Positions 1-7,700 of a stretch of 64,000 bases of DNA are shown here, piece after piece. The stretch spans positions 1 through 64,000 of the forward strand of contig DASVQY010000006.1 of NCBI GenBank assembly GCA_036388895.1, given 5' to 3'. The notes below the pieces were generated by a model that worked only from the letters and a program-made list of their open reading frames with translations, ran no database searches and was not told where the DNA came from. The DNA is from SXVE01 sp036388895 (GTDB lineage Bacteria > Acidobacteriota > Blastocatellia > Pyrinomonadales > Pyrinomonadaceae). A program made the position numbers and the translations under genes. Position 1 is the first letter of the stretch; every line of letters begins with the position of its first letter.

Positions 1-1
1 T

Positions 2-55
2 ATGATTGCTTTAGATAAAAACATCTTTGATGACAACAAAAGGAACGCTCACTAG
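2..55 (+). other. possible 3' end of a gene cut by the window edge
   Basis: One forward frame is open from the window edge to a TAG at 53-55 and is followed 25 bases later by a strong rho-independent terminator. That placement suggests the tail of a forward gene that starts outside the window. Only about 17 codons are visible, too few to recognise a family, and the frame could be chance. Confidence 0.2.
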
Positions 56-79
56 GTTGGATTAGTTTAGTTTAGTGAA

Positions 80-114
80 AAAGCCGTGAGTTTTTACGCT
101 CGCGGCTTTTTTTT
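80..114 (+). terminator. rho-independent terminator
   Basis: An 11-bp stem (AAAGCCGTGAG paired with CTCGCGGCTTT, one G-U pair) with an 8-base loop is followed by a run of T. It would stop transcription arriving from the left edge of the window. The next 180 bases up to the reverse-strand gene hold no recognisable feature. Confidence 0.8.
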
Positions 115-292
115 ATTTTATCCTGACAAGCTCAAAAAACTATCACGAGTAATGACTCTCACCTGATAATCGAATACTTTGTAATTGCCACTCTTTACTC
201 TATCACGTGAGTGTAAAACAATTTGATTTTCGTGTTTTTGATTGTATTTTTCTTTCATTTCTGAAATATACAACAAGAGCCGTAATGTTAGA

Positions 293-802
293 TTAGGTTA
301 ATTTATGTCGCCCTTTCCCTTTATTTAATTTGTATTTAACGAGCAATGCAGACACTCGCGGCTGCGATATTCCATACAATACGGCTATCTCTCTCGTTCT
401 GAGCCTCTGTTCAATATAAAGACGGTGCAGAGTGTCGCGGTCTAATTGTCTGGTTTTTCTGCGCTGAGTAAAATCTGTCTGCTCTTTTGACCGACGCAGG
501 ATGTTGTAAATTTTAAGGTTTTCGACGATTTCATATTTGGTAACACCGAGGCGTCTTTCCATTTCCGCGTATGTTAATTGCTGATTGAGGTACAATTCAC
601 GCAGTACTTTTTCATCTATGACGGTTCTTTTAATTGCCGTTGCTTCCTGGTAAGTACGTCTTTCGACTCCAGCCTTTTTCAGATGATACTGAACGCCCTG
701 GCGACTCATTTTGTAGGCTTCGCCGATTTTCTCCAGCGTCGCGCCTTTCACGTAAAGAGAAACTATCTCATCACGAATGCTTGTTTCATCTGTATCGTTC
801 AT
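293..802 (-). CDS. triple helix-turn-helix DNA-binding protein
   Basis: The 169-residue protein consists of three consecutive copies of a helix-turn-helix unit of about 35 residues (roughly 13-46, 65-99 and 122-158). Each copy has the pattern L.xLY followed by a turn and a recognition helix (for example TLEKIGEAYKMS, TYAEMERRLGVT, TREIAVLYGIS). The units resemble sigma-70 region 4 or resolvase C-terminal HTH domains, but no catalytic domain accompanies them. It is probably a sequence-specific DNA-binding protein reading an extended or repeated site; its target is unknown. The start is ATG at 802 with no obvious ribosome-binding site. It lies in an islet of small accessory genes, so a mobile-element origin is possible. 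Confidence 0.65.
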   Translation of the reverse strand: MNDTDETSIRDEIVSLYVKGATLEKIGEAYKMSRQGVQYHLKKAGVERRTYQEATAIKRTVIDEKVLRELYLNQQLTYAEMERRLGVTKYEIVENLKIYNILRRSKEQTDFTQRRKTRQLDRDTLHRLYIEQRLRTREIAVLYGISQPRVSALLVKYKLNKGKGRHKLT

Positions 803-919
803 AAGGTTTGATCTTAGAAAATAAGGCGGAAATTCATTATACCAACATCTGATTCGGGCAAGTCAACTTTGTTTTTACTCACAATAATAGAAAATATACA
901 AATTATTTAAATCTCACAC

Positions 920-948
920 TTGACAGTTATTCAGACTCGATGTATTTT
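920..948 (+). promoter_or_regulatory. sigma-70 type promoter of the secreted protein gene
   Basis: TTGACA at 920-925 and TATTTT at 943-948 are separated by 17 bases. Transcription would start near 955, leaving a leader of about 120 bases. The leader contains an imperfect GCTGTTT/AAACAGC hairpin near 1028-1045 and an AGGAG site at 1056-1060 ahead of the ATG at 1074. Confidence 0.6.
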
Positions 949-1073
949 GTTAGCACCCAATCAATCAAGCGCCTATCTAAACCCTTTAATTCAGAAGGCT
1001 TAGCGTGTGCTTGTCACCCAAAAACAGGCTGTTTGAGAAAACAGCTAATTCAACTAGGAGAATAAATTAGAAT

Positions 1074-1868
1074 ATGAAAAGATTTTTTACAATTACATTC
1101 ATCGTCGCGCTTGCGGCGGCGACATTTACCTTTGCGGCACTTGCTGCCGGTACTGTTGTCGTAACACCAACCAATACACAAGGCTGGTCAACTGCCGATA
1201 CTAGGCCAGGCGGTGCGGTAAATTTTGTTGAAGATTCGACAGCTCCTTCAGGAGTCGGCGCTCTGCAATTAACAACTAATGGAACGAATGAGGCAAAAGC
1301 CCAGTATATGCATTCCGCAAACGTTCCTCTAAATGAAGTAACGGAATTGAGCTATTATACAAAACAATTAAGCGGTCCTCCTACGGCAGCCCCATCTTAC
1401 CAATTGCCGGTTTGTTTGGGCGGAATTGCAGCAAATGGCGATTGCATAGGATTTACAAATTTAGTTTATGAGCCTTATTGGAACGGCACTGTTGTAAATA
1501 ATACGTGGCAAAAATGGGATGTAGATGGCGGACAATTTTGGTCATCAAGCACTTACTCAAGCGGCGCTTGCAGCGTAGTAAGTGGCGCGGGGGGTCCACC
1601 TTTCTATACATTAGCTGGGCTGGAAGCTAGTTGTCCTAGTGCTGTTGTCATTGGATTAGGCGTAAACATTGGTACATATAATCCGAATTATAATGTTTAT
1701 ACCGATTTGGTTAATTTGAACGGCACAACATACGATTTTGAACCCTATTTAATTGTCTCGAATGCCGGTCAATGCAAGAAAGGTGGGTGGCAAACTCTCC
1801 GACGCGCTGACGGTACACCGTTTACAAATCAAGGCGATTGCGTCAGCTATACCAATAACGGTAAATAA
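1074..1868 (+). CDS. secreted protein with C-terminal CKxGGW cysteine-pair tail
   Basis: The 264-residue product starts with a classical signal peptide (MKRF, hydrophobic stretch to about residue 24, AALA-AG cleavage site). The mature part is rich in Gly, Ser, Thr and Asn and resembles an extracellular beta-rich domain, but I do not recognise a catalytic family. The last 31 residues carry a motif familiar from many secreted bacterial proteins of unknown role: CKKGGW, then a spacer, then FTNQGDCVSY, with Cys at about 234 and 256 that probably form a disulfide. It has its own promoter (920-948), a good ribosome-binding site and a terminator at 1906-1938, so it is a single-gene transcription unit. 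Export is confident; function is unknown. Confidence 0.7.
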   Translation: MKRFFTITFIVALAAATFTFAALAAGTVVVTPTNTQGWSTADTRPGGAVNFVEDSTAPSGVGALQLTTNGTNEAKAQYMHSANVPLNEVTELSYYTKQLSGPPTAAPSYQLPVCLGGIAANGDCIGFTNLVYEPYWNGTVVNNTWQKWDVDGGQFWSSSTYSSGACSVVSGAGGPPFYTLAGLEASCPSAVVIGLGVNIGTYNPNYNVYTDLVNLNGTTYDFEPYLIVSNAGQCKKGGWQTLRRADGTPFTNQGDCVSYTNNGK

Positions 1869-1905
1869 CTAAAAGAAATTCGTTAGAATTAACATTAATC
1901 AATAG

Positions 1906-1938
1906 AAAAGCCGCAAGCATAAAAAACTTGCGGCTTTT
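1906..1938 (+). terminator. rho-independent terminator, usable in both directions
   Basis: A perfect 12-bp stem (AAAAGCCGCAAG / CTTGCGGCTTTT) with a 9-base loop lies between the convergent genes ending at 1868 and 1963. A-run and T-run flank both sides. Confidence 0.85.
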
Positions 1939-1962
1939 CCTTTGCCAATTTTGCGCTTTGAT

Positions 1963-2373
1963 TTATTCAACTCCTTGCTTAATTGCATAGCCCCGCAGAA
2001 TCATTTCTATGTACTGTGTTGATTGCTGGTGTTTGTTGCATTCGGTTGTATCAATATGCTCGTTATACATATCAACCAAACCGCCCGCTATGGCTTCTCT
2101 TATCGGTTCCGGCAAGGTTGGATCGTCAAGCAGTTTGGAAATAAATTCGGCTGCTTGCTTATGCTCCGATTTTGAAGGGCTGTTTTCATTTGAATCTTTC
2201 AACTCACCCAAAGCATAGCGAAACCAATGTGCAGAAAGTCCGGTTGCGTCTATTCGATTATTGAATCCATTCCAGATGACATCTTGCAGCCATCCAGGGC
2301 AGTCAGCGTGATTACAAACCGCTTCGAGCAGTTCAGGCAATTCATTTTTTATTGTGATTGTGCTGTTTTCCAT
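1963..2373 (-). CDS. hypothetical protein, accessory islet
   Basis: The probable start is ATG at 2373, one base after the TAA of the upstream gene and preceded by an AGGAAGGA ribosome-binding site. The longer open frame up to 2520 is out of context and overlaps the neighbour. The product has 136 residues, is acidic, and looks all-helical and cytoplasmic. I recognise no family or catalytic motif. It forms a two-gene operon with the gene ending at 2375 and sits among small genes of the kind found on plasmids and integrated elements. Confidence 0.5.
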   Translation of the reverse strand: MENSTITIKNELPELLEAVCNHADCPGWLQDVIWNGFNNRIDATGLSAHWFRYALGELKDSNENSPSKSEHKQAAEFISKLLDDPTLPEPIREAIAGGLVDMYNEHIDTTECNKHQQSTQYIEMILRGYAIKQGVE

Positions 2374-2374
2374 T

Positions 2375-2767
2375 TTATTTATCCTTCCTTTGTTCCTGAA
2401 TTTGCTCTGCGATTTTTTCGCTGACAGTATCTTCGATTTCCCAACCCTTTGACCACTCACGGAAAGCATCATCGTGCGTTGTCGTGAAATGAAATAAATG
2501 AATCTGCAAATCAGCGGCAAAATCCGGAATGTAAAAGTTTTTGTGCCTGATTTGGAAAATCTCGAAAAGTTTAAATAGGTTTTCGTTTCCCCATTCTTCG
2601 GCTGTTCCTGTCACAACAGCGCCGCCGGAAGTAACCATAAGAATCTGATCAATCAGTTCTTTCGCTTCGGCTAGTTGTTGTTCTCTAAACTTTCGGGCGA
2701 AATTTTCGTCGTCGAGTTTTTCGAGTAATATTTGGTAGTTAGTTTTTTCTTTTGTATTATTGTCCAT
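2375..2767 (-). CDS. hypothetical protein, accessory islet
   Basis: The 130-residue product has a clear start: ATG at 2767 preceded by AAGGAG at 7 bases. The N-terminal half is charged and helical (a short coiled coil around residues 8-40), and the C-terminal half is rich in aromatic residues and His. No signal peptide, membrane segment or known motif is visible. It is the first gene of a two-gene operon; a strong hairpin at 2799-2840 separates it from the SWIM-domain gene upstream. Function unknown. Confidence 0.5.
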   Translation of the reverse strand: MDNNTKEKTNYQILLEKLDDENFARKFREQQLAEAKELIDQILMVTSGGAVVTGTAEEWGNENLFKLFEIFQIRHKNFYIPDFAADLQIHLFHFTTTHDDAFREWSKGWEIEDTVSEKIAEQIQEQRKDK

Positions 2768-2798
2768 TGCAGAACTCCTTTTATTTTTATTAGGGGTT

Positions 2799-2840
2799 AA
2801 GAAAGGCTTAGGTACGTTCCAGGAAACCTAAGCCTTTCTT
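2799..2840 (-). terminator. rho-independent terminator after the SWIM-domain gene
   Basis: A perfect 14-bp stem (AAGAAAGGCTTAGG / CCTAAGCCTTTCTT) lies just past the reverse-strand stop at 2846. It separates that gene from the next reverse operon starting at 2767. Confidence 0.75.
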
Positions 2841-2845
2841 GTGTT

Positions 2846-3115
2846 TTAGACTGACTGCCTTTGACGAGCCAGTCCGGTATGAAGCGCAAGAGCAGCCGCA
2901 GCGTGATAGCATACCAACCCTCGCTCTGCTCCTTTGCAGGTGCATTCTACGAGCTTGAATCCGTTGTCTGATCTTTTACATATGACGGTGTAAAATCCGC
3001 CCTTTGAGCCTGAAACTCTGTAACGTCCGAAGCGGTCGAACTCTACTCGCGGTCGTAGCTGACGGGCTTTAATAATTGCGTTGTTTAATTGCTCTTTTTG
3101 CTTTAAGATAAACAT
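2846..3115 (-). CDS. small SWIM-type zinc-finger protein
   Basis: The 89-residue product ends in a Cys-X-Cys ... Cys-X-His arrangement (CTCKGAERGLVCYHAAAAL), which is the signature of the SWIM zinc-binding domain. The N-terminal half is a basic stretch followed by a short beta region (RYRVSGSKGGFYTVI). SWIM domains bind DNA or protein, and stand-alone versions are common on mobile elements. The ATG at 3115 has an AGGAG site 9 bases upstream. It lies between two terminator hairpins, as a one-gene unit or with the 52-residue gene upstream. Zinc binding is well supported; the partner is unknown. Confidence 0.65.
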   Translation of the reverse strand: MFILKQKEQLNNAIIKARQLRPRVEFDRFGRYRVSGSKGGFYTVICKRSDNGFKLVECTCKGAERGLVCYHAAAALALHTGLARQRQSV

Positions 3116-3150
3116 TACTTGATTCTCCTGATTTGTTTTAGGTGAAAGAG

Positions 3151-3183
3151 AGGCTTTCCAGGCTTGGCGGTTTAGGAAAGCCT
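3151..3183 (-). terminator. hairpin terminator after the 52-residue gene
   Basis: AGGCTTTCC at 3151-3159 pairs with GGAAAGCCT at 3175-3183. It lies 8 bases past the stop of the small reverse gene at 3191-3349 and upstream of the SWIM-domain gene. Confidence 0.55.
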
Positions 3184-3190
3184 TTCGTCG

Positions 3191-3349
3191 TTATTGCTGG
3201 CTGATTATCAGTTCAGCTCTTTCAATCGGATTGCCCGAAACACGGTGGGCGTAGATTTGAATGCCTTTCGAGTTGGTAATGAAAAGCTGTGTTCCGTAAT
3301 AGCCTTTGAAGACTTGAACTTTATAACCTTTGATTATTGTTGTTTGCAT
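3191..3349 (-). CDS. 52-residue hypothetical protein
   Basis: This frame was found by reading the reverse strand: ATG at 3349, TAA at 3191-3193, 52 codons. Support comes from a good ribosome-binding site (AAAAAGGAG a few bases upstream), a consensus promoter at 3400-3429 in the correct orientation, and a terminator hairpin immediately after the stop. The product begins MQTTIIKGYKVQVF and reads as a compact beta-rich protein (alternating Tyr, Val, Phe) ending in a helix. No family is recognised. It is the promoter-proximal gene of the unit facing the XRE regulator at 3494. Confidence 0.6.
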   Translation of the reverse strand: MQTTIIKGYKVQVFKGYYGTQLFITNSKGIQIYAHRVSGNPIERAELIISQQ

Positions 3350-3399
3350 TTTCTTAATTCTCCTTTTTGGTTATTAGTTAATTGCTTAACTTGAATAAG

Positions 3400-3442
3400 A
3401 TTATAACCTACATATTGTAGGCTTGTCAATGCACAATGTAGG
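3400..3442 (-). promoter_or_regulatory. promoter overlapped by a palindromic operator
   Basis: On the reverse strand TTGACA (3429-3424) and a perfect TATAAT (3405-3400) are 18 bases apart. The spacer contains the palindrome CCTACA-TAT-TGTAGG (3407-3421). A further half-site, CAATGTAGG, lies at 3434-3442. The geometry suggests repression of the 52-residue gene operon by a DNA-binding protein, most simply the XRE protein encoded divergently at 3494. Confidence 0.65.
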
Positions 3443-3493
3443 CTAAAGCAAATAAATTTGCAATTTTTCCCTACTTGATGTATGTTTTAACCA

Positions 3494-3703
3494 ATGGAAT
3501 CGAAAGAATTAAAACAAAGACGCGAACGGCTAGGAATGACACAAGCAGAACTGGCTGATGTTTTAGGAGTTGCGGAAAATACTGTTTGGCGTTATGAGAA
3601 AGGTGCAACGTCAATACCAAAACATATGTCGCTAACCTTAGAAGCCCTAGAAGCTCGCCATATCGAAACACTTAAACAACCAATACAGGAAGCGGGTAAG
3701 TAG
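3494..3703 (+). CDS. XRE-family helix-turn-helix regulator
   Basis: The 69-residue protein is almost entirely an XRE/Cro HTH: LKQRRERLGMTQAELADVLG then ENTVWRYEKGA, the classical helix 2-turn-helix 3 layout. Such short proteins act as dimeric repressors. It starts with ATG at 3494, transcribed divergently from the promoter-operator at 3400-3442, which is the obvious candidate target. The next gene begins 4 bases after its stop, implying an operon. Confidence 0.75.
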   Translation: MESKELKQRRERLGMTQAELADVLGVAENTVWRYEKGATSIPKHMSLTLEALEARHIETLKQPIQEAGK

Positions 3704-3706
3704 AAA

Positions 3707-3901
3707 GTGGCAAAAACATCAAAGGTAAAAATTCTCAGGGAAATTGAAGATCATTTAGAACGCGCTGACGCGAGATATGATCGCTTTGTCAAAATTGAGG
3801 CTCTCAAAGAAAAAGATAAACGGCGCGAGCGTATTTTGAATACCGGAATTGGTATAGCAGCAATTCTTTGCGCTTTATACGCGATCTATTTACAGTTCTG
3901 A
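3707..3901 (+). CDS. small single-pass membrane protein
   Basis: Starts with GTG at 3707, 4 bases after the XRE stop, so it is probably translationally linked to that gene. The 64-residue product has a charged coiled-coil-like region (residues about 6-42, rich in Lys, Arg, Glu) followed by one hydrophobic segment (about 45-62, GIGIAAILCALYAIYL). This is a tail-anchored topology. No family recognised. Confidence 0.5.
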   Translation: MAKTSKVKILREIEDHLERADARYDRFVKIEALKEKDKRRERILNTGIGIAAILCALYAIYLQF

Positions 3902-3948
3902 TCTGTTTGGATTTCCAGATGGAAAGTATTAACTATGAATAATGCAAT

Positions 3949-4161
3949 ATGATGTATGAACTTTTAGAAGCTGAAACAGGTAAGGATTTGGAAATTCAAA
4001 TAAATCAAAAACTGGCAGATGGGTGGGAGCTTTATGGAAATTTAGTAACCGCAATCAAAGCCGACACATCAGTTGTTCGGAGCGGTATCGAGTTTGCCGT
4101 GGAATCTAAAATAATGCTTTATCAAGCTGTTATAAAAAATAAGCTGCAAAATAAATTGTGA
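3949..4161 (+). CDS. DUF1737-like small protein
   Basis: The 70-residue protein has the layout of the DUF1737 family: an N-terminal YELLEAETGKDLE strand-helix, a central LADGWELYGN segment with the conserved Gly-Trp, and a C-terminal YQAVIK. These small proteins are widespread and uncharacterised. Two ATG codons in tandem (3949 and 3952) are possible starts; no strong ribosome-binding site is visible. Confidence 0.5.
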   Translation: MMYELLEAETGKDLEIQINQKLADGWELYGNLVTAIKADTSVVRSGIEFAVESKIMLYQAVIKNKLQNKL

Positions 4162-4511
4162 TCTAGTTTCATCAGCTTTTGTCAGTAGGGAATTGAGACA
4201 ATTTGAGTTTTTTTAAAGTGAAAATAGTGAAAAAAGTGAGCCATAAAAAAACATTTTTTTCAGACTTCAAGAATTAAGAATTAAAAAAGCCCTCGGTTCT
4301 GATCAACCAAAGGCTTCGATGTTTGAAAACTGAATTGTGTTCTTAAGCAAAAGCAGTCTAGCAAAATATCTTAGACTTACAAAACTAACTGTATCTAAAA
4401 ATGTATCTGTTACCTGTTGTTATGGAGCGATACAGAGTGAAAAAGCATCATTAGATATTTAATAGGTAACACTCGATAACACTCTATAAGTACAGGTGAA
4501 TAAACGGCTTA
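4162..4511. other. non-coding gap at the islet/chromosome boundary
   Basis: No convincing gene. It contains an interrupted hairpin near 4285-4315 (AAGCC/GGTT pairing with AACC/GGCTT around an internal mismatch), which may terminate the DUF1737-like gene, and a tandem TAACACTC repeat at 4467-4484. I see no integrase, tRNA or paired attachment site that would define an integration boundary. Confidence 0.4.
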
Positions 4512-5657
4512 TTATTTGCCTCCAACATAAATTCGCCGCACGCGCCGGTCAATTCCGCAAGTTATCTCGTAAGAAATGGTGCCGGTTTTTTCTGCCAAAT
4601 CTTCCGCGTAAATTTTTTCTCTTTTTTGCTCGCCGATCAAAACTACTTCATCGTCAATTTTAACATCAGAAACATCCGTCACGTCTAAAATCGTCCAGTC
4701 CATAGAGATTCTGCCGACAACCGGGACGATTGCGCCGTTAACTACGGCTCTTCCGCAATTTGAAAGTCTGCGCGTATATCCGTCGTGATAACCGATTGGA
4801 ATTGTGGCGATAATCGAATTTCTTTCGGTTACGAATGTACGGCTGTAACCCAAACTCTCTCCTTTAGGAACTTTTTTTAGATGAGAAATACGCGAATGAA
4901 GCGTCATTACCGGTTTTAATTCGGGTTTTTCAATTTCCTTCGGCAAAACATCGCCGCCGAGACCGTATAAAACGCCGCCTAAACGAACCATATTTCCGCG
5001 TGCTGTCGCGTGCGCGATTGCCCCGGGCGAATTCGCCAGATCATAATAATCAGGATTGAAGCCAGCTTTTTTCAAAATATCCAAAGCCTGATAAAATCGC
5101 CGAATTTGTTCGTTTGTGAATTCGTTTTCGGATAATTTATCGGCAGCGGCGAAATGCGTCATTACGCCTTGGACGCGGAGATTTCTGAATTGCTTCAAAT
5201 TTTCGGCGAAGTTTTGAAATTCATCGAATCGAACTCCGATTCTGCCCATTCCGGTGTCGATTTTAATGTGCACATTGGCAGTAATGTTTCGCCGCGCGGC
5301 AATCGTATTGTAAGCACGTGCTTTTTCGATTTGATAAATCACAGGCGTCAAGTCGTAATCGAGGAGATATTCTTCCTGCCCGCTCCAAAAACCTCCAAGA
5401 CAAAGAATCGGCTTGCTTATGCCAGCCCTGCGAAGCTCGATTCCTTCTTCGGGCAAAGCAACGCCGAACCAGTCAATTCGTTCAAATTCTAAACGTGTGG
5501 CGCACTCGACCGCGCCATGCCCGTAAGCGTTAGCTTTGACGACCGCCATATATTTGTATTCTTCGCCGACAAAGCGTCTTACCGAATGAAAATTAAAAGC
5601 TAAATTGTCGAGATTTATTTCTGCCCAAGTCGGACGGTTGAATTCCGTGACGGTCAT
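4512..5657 (-). CDS. alr: alanine racemase
   Basis: The 381-residue, fold-type III PLP enzyme interconverts L- and D-alanine and supplies D-Ala for peptidoglycan. The PLP-binding lysine lies in VVKANAYGHG (Lys41), and the second catalytic base is the Tyr of LGYSRT (Tyr271). The C-terminal beta domain carries VVGRISMDW, typical of the dimer interface. Length is normal for the family and the N-terminus matches without trimming. It stands alone on the reverse strand, next to an acyl-CoA carboxylase gene with which it shares no evident pathway. Confidence 0.95.
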   Translation of the reverse strand: MTVTEFNRPTWAEINLDNLAFNFHSVRRFVGEEYKYMAVVKANAYGHGAVECATRLEFERIDWFGVALPEEGIELRRAGISKPILCLGGFWSGQEEYLLDYDLTPVIYQIEKARAYNTIAARRNITANVHIKIDTGMGRIGVRFDEFQNFAENLKQFRNLRVQGVMTHFAAADKLSENEFTNEQIRRFYQALDILKKAGFNPDYYDLANSPGAIAHATARGNMVRLGGVLYGLGGDVLPKEIEKPELKPVMTLHSRISHLKKVPKGESLGYSRTFVTERNSIIATIPIGYHDGYTRRLSNCGRAVVNGAIVPVVGRISMDWTILDVTDVSDVKIDDEVVLIGEQKREKIYAEDLAEKTGTISYEITCGIDRRVRRIYVGGK

Positions 5658-5732
5658 TTATATAAAGTTAAAGCTGTATATTGTGATTTTCCGCAAATAC
5701 TAAAATATAAGAACTTACGTTAAAGCAAAGAA

Positions 5733-5770
5733 GTTACTTTAAGTGTCGCCGCGCAGACATTTAAAGTAAC
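5733..5770 (-). terminator. hairpin terminator after the carboxylase gene
   Basis: GTTACTTTAA (5733-5742) pairs perfectly with TTAAAGTAAC (5761-5770), directly downstream of the reverse-strand stop at 5773. On the transcribed strand it is followed by TTCTTTGC. Confidence 0.55.
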
Positions 5771-5772
5771 CT

Positions 5773-7341
5773 CTAAAGGGGAATATTACCGTGTTTTTTC
5801 GGCGGATTGCTATCTCTTTTGTTTTGCAGAAGCGAAAGAGCGCGAATTAATTTCGGTCGCGTACAAGCCGGTTCAATGATTTCGTCAATAAAACCTCGTT
5901 CCGCCGCGACATACGGGTTGGCGAATTTCTCTTGAAATTCCGAAGTTTTCAACTTTCTTAATTCCTCTGCATTATCGGCTTGTGAAATCTCTTTTCGATA
6001 CAAAACTCCGACCGCACCCTCGGCGCCCATAACGGCAATTTCCGCCGTCGGATAAGCGAAGTTTATGTCGGTTCTGATGTGTTTGGAAGCCATTACGCAG
6101 TAAGCGCCGCCGTAGGCTTTTCGGGTAATAACCGTGATTTTCGGAACGGTCGCTTCGGCAAAGGCGTAAAGAAGTTTCGCTCCGTGCCGGATAATTCCTA
6201 AATGCTCTTGATTGACGCCCGGCAGAAAGCCCGGAACGTCTTCAAAAGTAATCAAAGGAATATTAAAACAATCGCAAAAGCGCACGAAACGTGCGGCTTT
6301 GACCGAGGCGTCTATGTCTAAAACTCCGGCTAAAAAAGCGGGCTGGTTTGCGACTATGCCGACCGAAAAACCGCCCAAACGAGCGAATCCGATGACAATA
6401 TTCGGCGCGTAATGCTCCTGAACTTCAAAAAAATAATTTTCATCAACGACATTATGAATGATGTCTCTGATGTCGTAAGGCTGATTTGAAGATACGGGAA
6501 TTATCGTGTTCAATTTTTCATCCGCGCGTGTCGAAGGATCGTTTGTCGGGACGAACGGCGGGTTTTCCATATTGTTTGAAGGCAAAAACGAAAGCAATTC
6601 GCGCGTGATTCGCAAGGCGTTCTCGTCATTGTCTGCCGCAAAATGCGCGACGCCCGATTTCGCGTTGTGTGTCATCGCCCCGCCCAATTCTTCCTTTGTG
6701 ACTTCTTCGTGCGTGACGGTTTTGATAACGTCCGGTCCGGTAATGAACATATAAGACGTGTCTTTCACCATTACGTTAAAATCGGTAATCGCGGGCGAAT
6801 AGACTGCGCCGCCCGCGCACGGTCCCAAAATACAGCTGATTTGCGGAACGACGCCGCTGGCGAGCGTGTTGCGCAGAAAAATATCGGCGTACCCGCCGAG
6901 ACTAACGACGCCCTCCTGAATTCTCGCGCCGCCGGAGTCGTTCAAGCCGATAATCGGCGAACCGGTTTTCATCGCCAAATCCATAACTTTAACGATTTTT
7001 TGCGCGTGAGTTTCGCTGAGCGAACCACCGAAAACAGTAAAATCCTGCGCGAAAACAAAAACTTCGCGCCCGTCAACCAAGCCGTGCCCGGTGACGACGC
7101 CGTCGCCTAAATATTTCTGATTTTCCAAACCGAAATCGTTTGAACGGTGAACGACGAATTTATCGAATTCCTCGAACGAATTTTCGTCAAGAAAAAATTC
7201 GATTCGTTCGCGAGCGGTCATTTTTCCGGCTTCCTTTTGTTTTTCGAGCCGCGCCAATCCGCCGCCATTTTCGGCTGTGCGCGATTTTTCCTTTAACTTT
7301 TCTAATTTTTCGGTTGATTGTTTTTCTGTTTTCGGTTGCAT
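5773..7341 (-). CDS. biotin-dependent acyl-CoA carboxylase carboxyltransferase (propionyl/methylmalonyl-CoA type)
   Basis: A beta-type carboxyltransferase of about 522 residues with both crotonase-fold halves. Family marks include LGDGVVTGHG, the DSGGARIQEGV acyl-CoA site, GPCAGGAVYSPA, and in the C-terminal half the biotin-site region GGAYCVMASKHI and PTAEIAVMGAEGAV. It transfers CO2 from carboxybiotin to an acyl-CoA, usually propionyl-CoA, giving methylmalonyl-CoA. ATG at 7341 is preferred; an upstream TTG at 7398 would add 19 residues. No biotin carboxylase or BCCP gene is adjacent, so the alpha subunit must be elsewhere. Whether it is PccB, MmdA or a broad acyl-CoA subunit cannot be settled from sequence alone. 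Confidence 0.88.
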   Translation of the reverse strand: MQPKTEKQSTEKLEKLKEKSRTAENGGGLARLEKQKEAGKMTARERIEFFLDENSFEEFDKFVVHRSNDFGLENQKYLGDGVVTGHGLVDGREVFVFAQDFTVFGGSLSETHAQKIVKVMDLAMKTGSPIIGLNDSGGARIQEGVVSLGGYADIFLRNTLASGVVPQISCILGPCAGGAVYSPAITDFNVMVKDTSYMFITGPDVIKTVTHEEVTKEELGGAMTHNAKSGVAHFAADNDENALRITRELLSFLPSNNMENPPFVPTNDPSTRADEKLNTIIPVSSNQPYDIRDIIHNVVDENYFFEVQEHYAPNIVIGFARLGGFSVGIVANQPAFLAGVLDIDASVKAARFVRFCDCFNIPLITFEDVPGFLPGVNQEHLGIIRHGAKLLYAFAEATVPKITVITRKAYGGAYCVMASKHIRTDINFAYPTAEIAVMGAEGAVGVLYRKEISQADNAEELRKLKTSEFQEKFANPYVAAERGFIDEIIEPACTRPKLIRALSLLQNKRDSNPPKKHGNIPL

Positions 7342-7506
7342 AAGACGGTAGTTTAACGACTTTACGGATTTTTTCAAAATCTCTGTAAAAGGGCGCAAAA
7401 GGTTTTAAATTTAAGAAAGCCGGGTACTTTAAGAAAATACAAAAAATAAACAAAGCAAATAAAGATTAATTCAATAAGCAATGTTTGATGTGGTGTCGAA
7501 CTGCGC

Positions 7507-7536
7507 TTGACACTGTATTGATAATTTGACTAAATA
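7507..7536 (+). promoter_or_regulatory. candidate promoter of the cysM operon
   Basis: TTGACA at 7507-7512 is followed after 17-18 bases by CTAAAT/TAAATA (7530-7536). It lies in the 440-base divergent gap between the carboxylase gene and cysM. It would give a long leader of about 240 bases that includes the terminator at 7701-7743. Confidence 0.45.
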
Positions 7537-7700
7537 GAATTGAAACCGGAAATAAAAGTAAAGATTTATTTCAATGAAAAATTATAAAACTTACAAGCTA
7601 AATCGTTGTTGTCGTCAATGCGCAAAAATGCGGCGTTGACCGATTGCTTGACGTTTAAATAAGCTAAAAAATAAACAAAACGTTAATATCAAAAACAATC

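Noticed and set aside
3194..3394. Forward frame opposite the 52-residue gene
   Set aside because: It is the antisense of a frame that has promoter, ribosome-binding site and terminator, and has none of these itself.
4162..4511. tRNA or attachment site at the edge of the accessory islet
   Set aside because: No cloverleaf could be drawn and no direct repeat pairs it with the other side of the islet.
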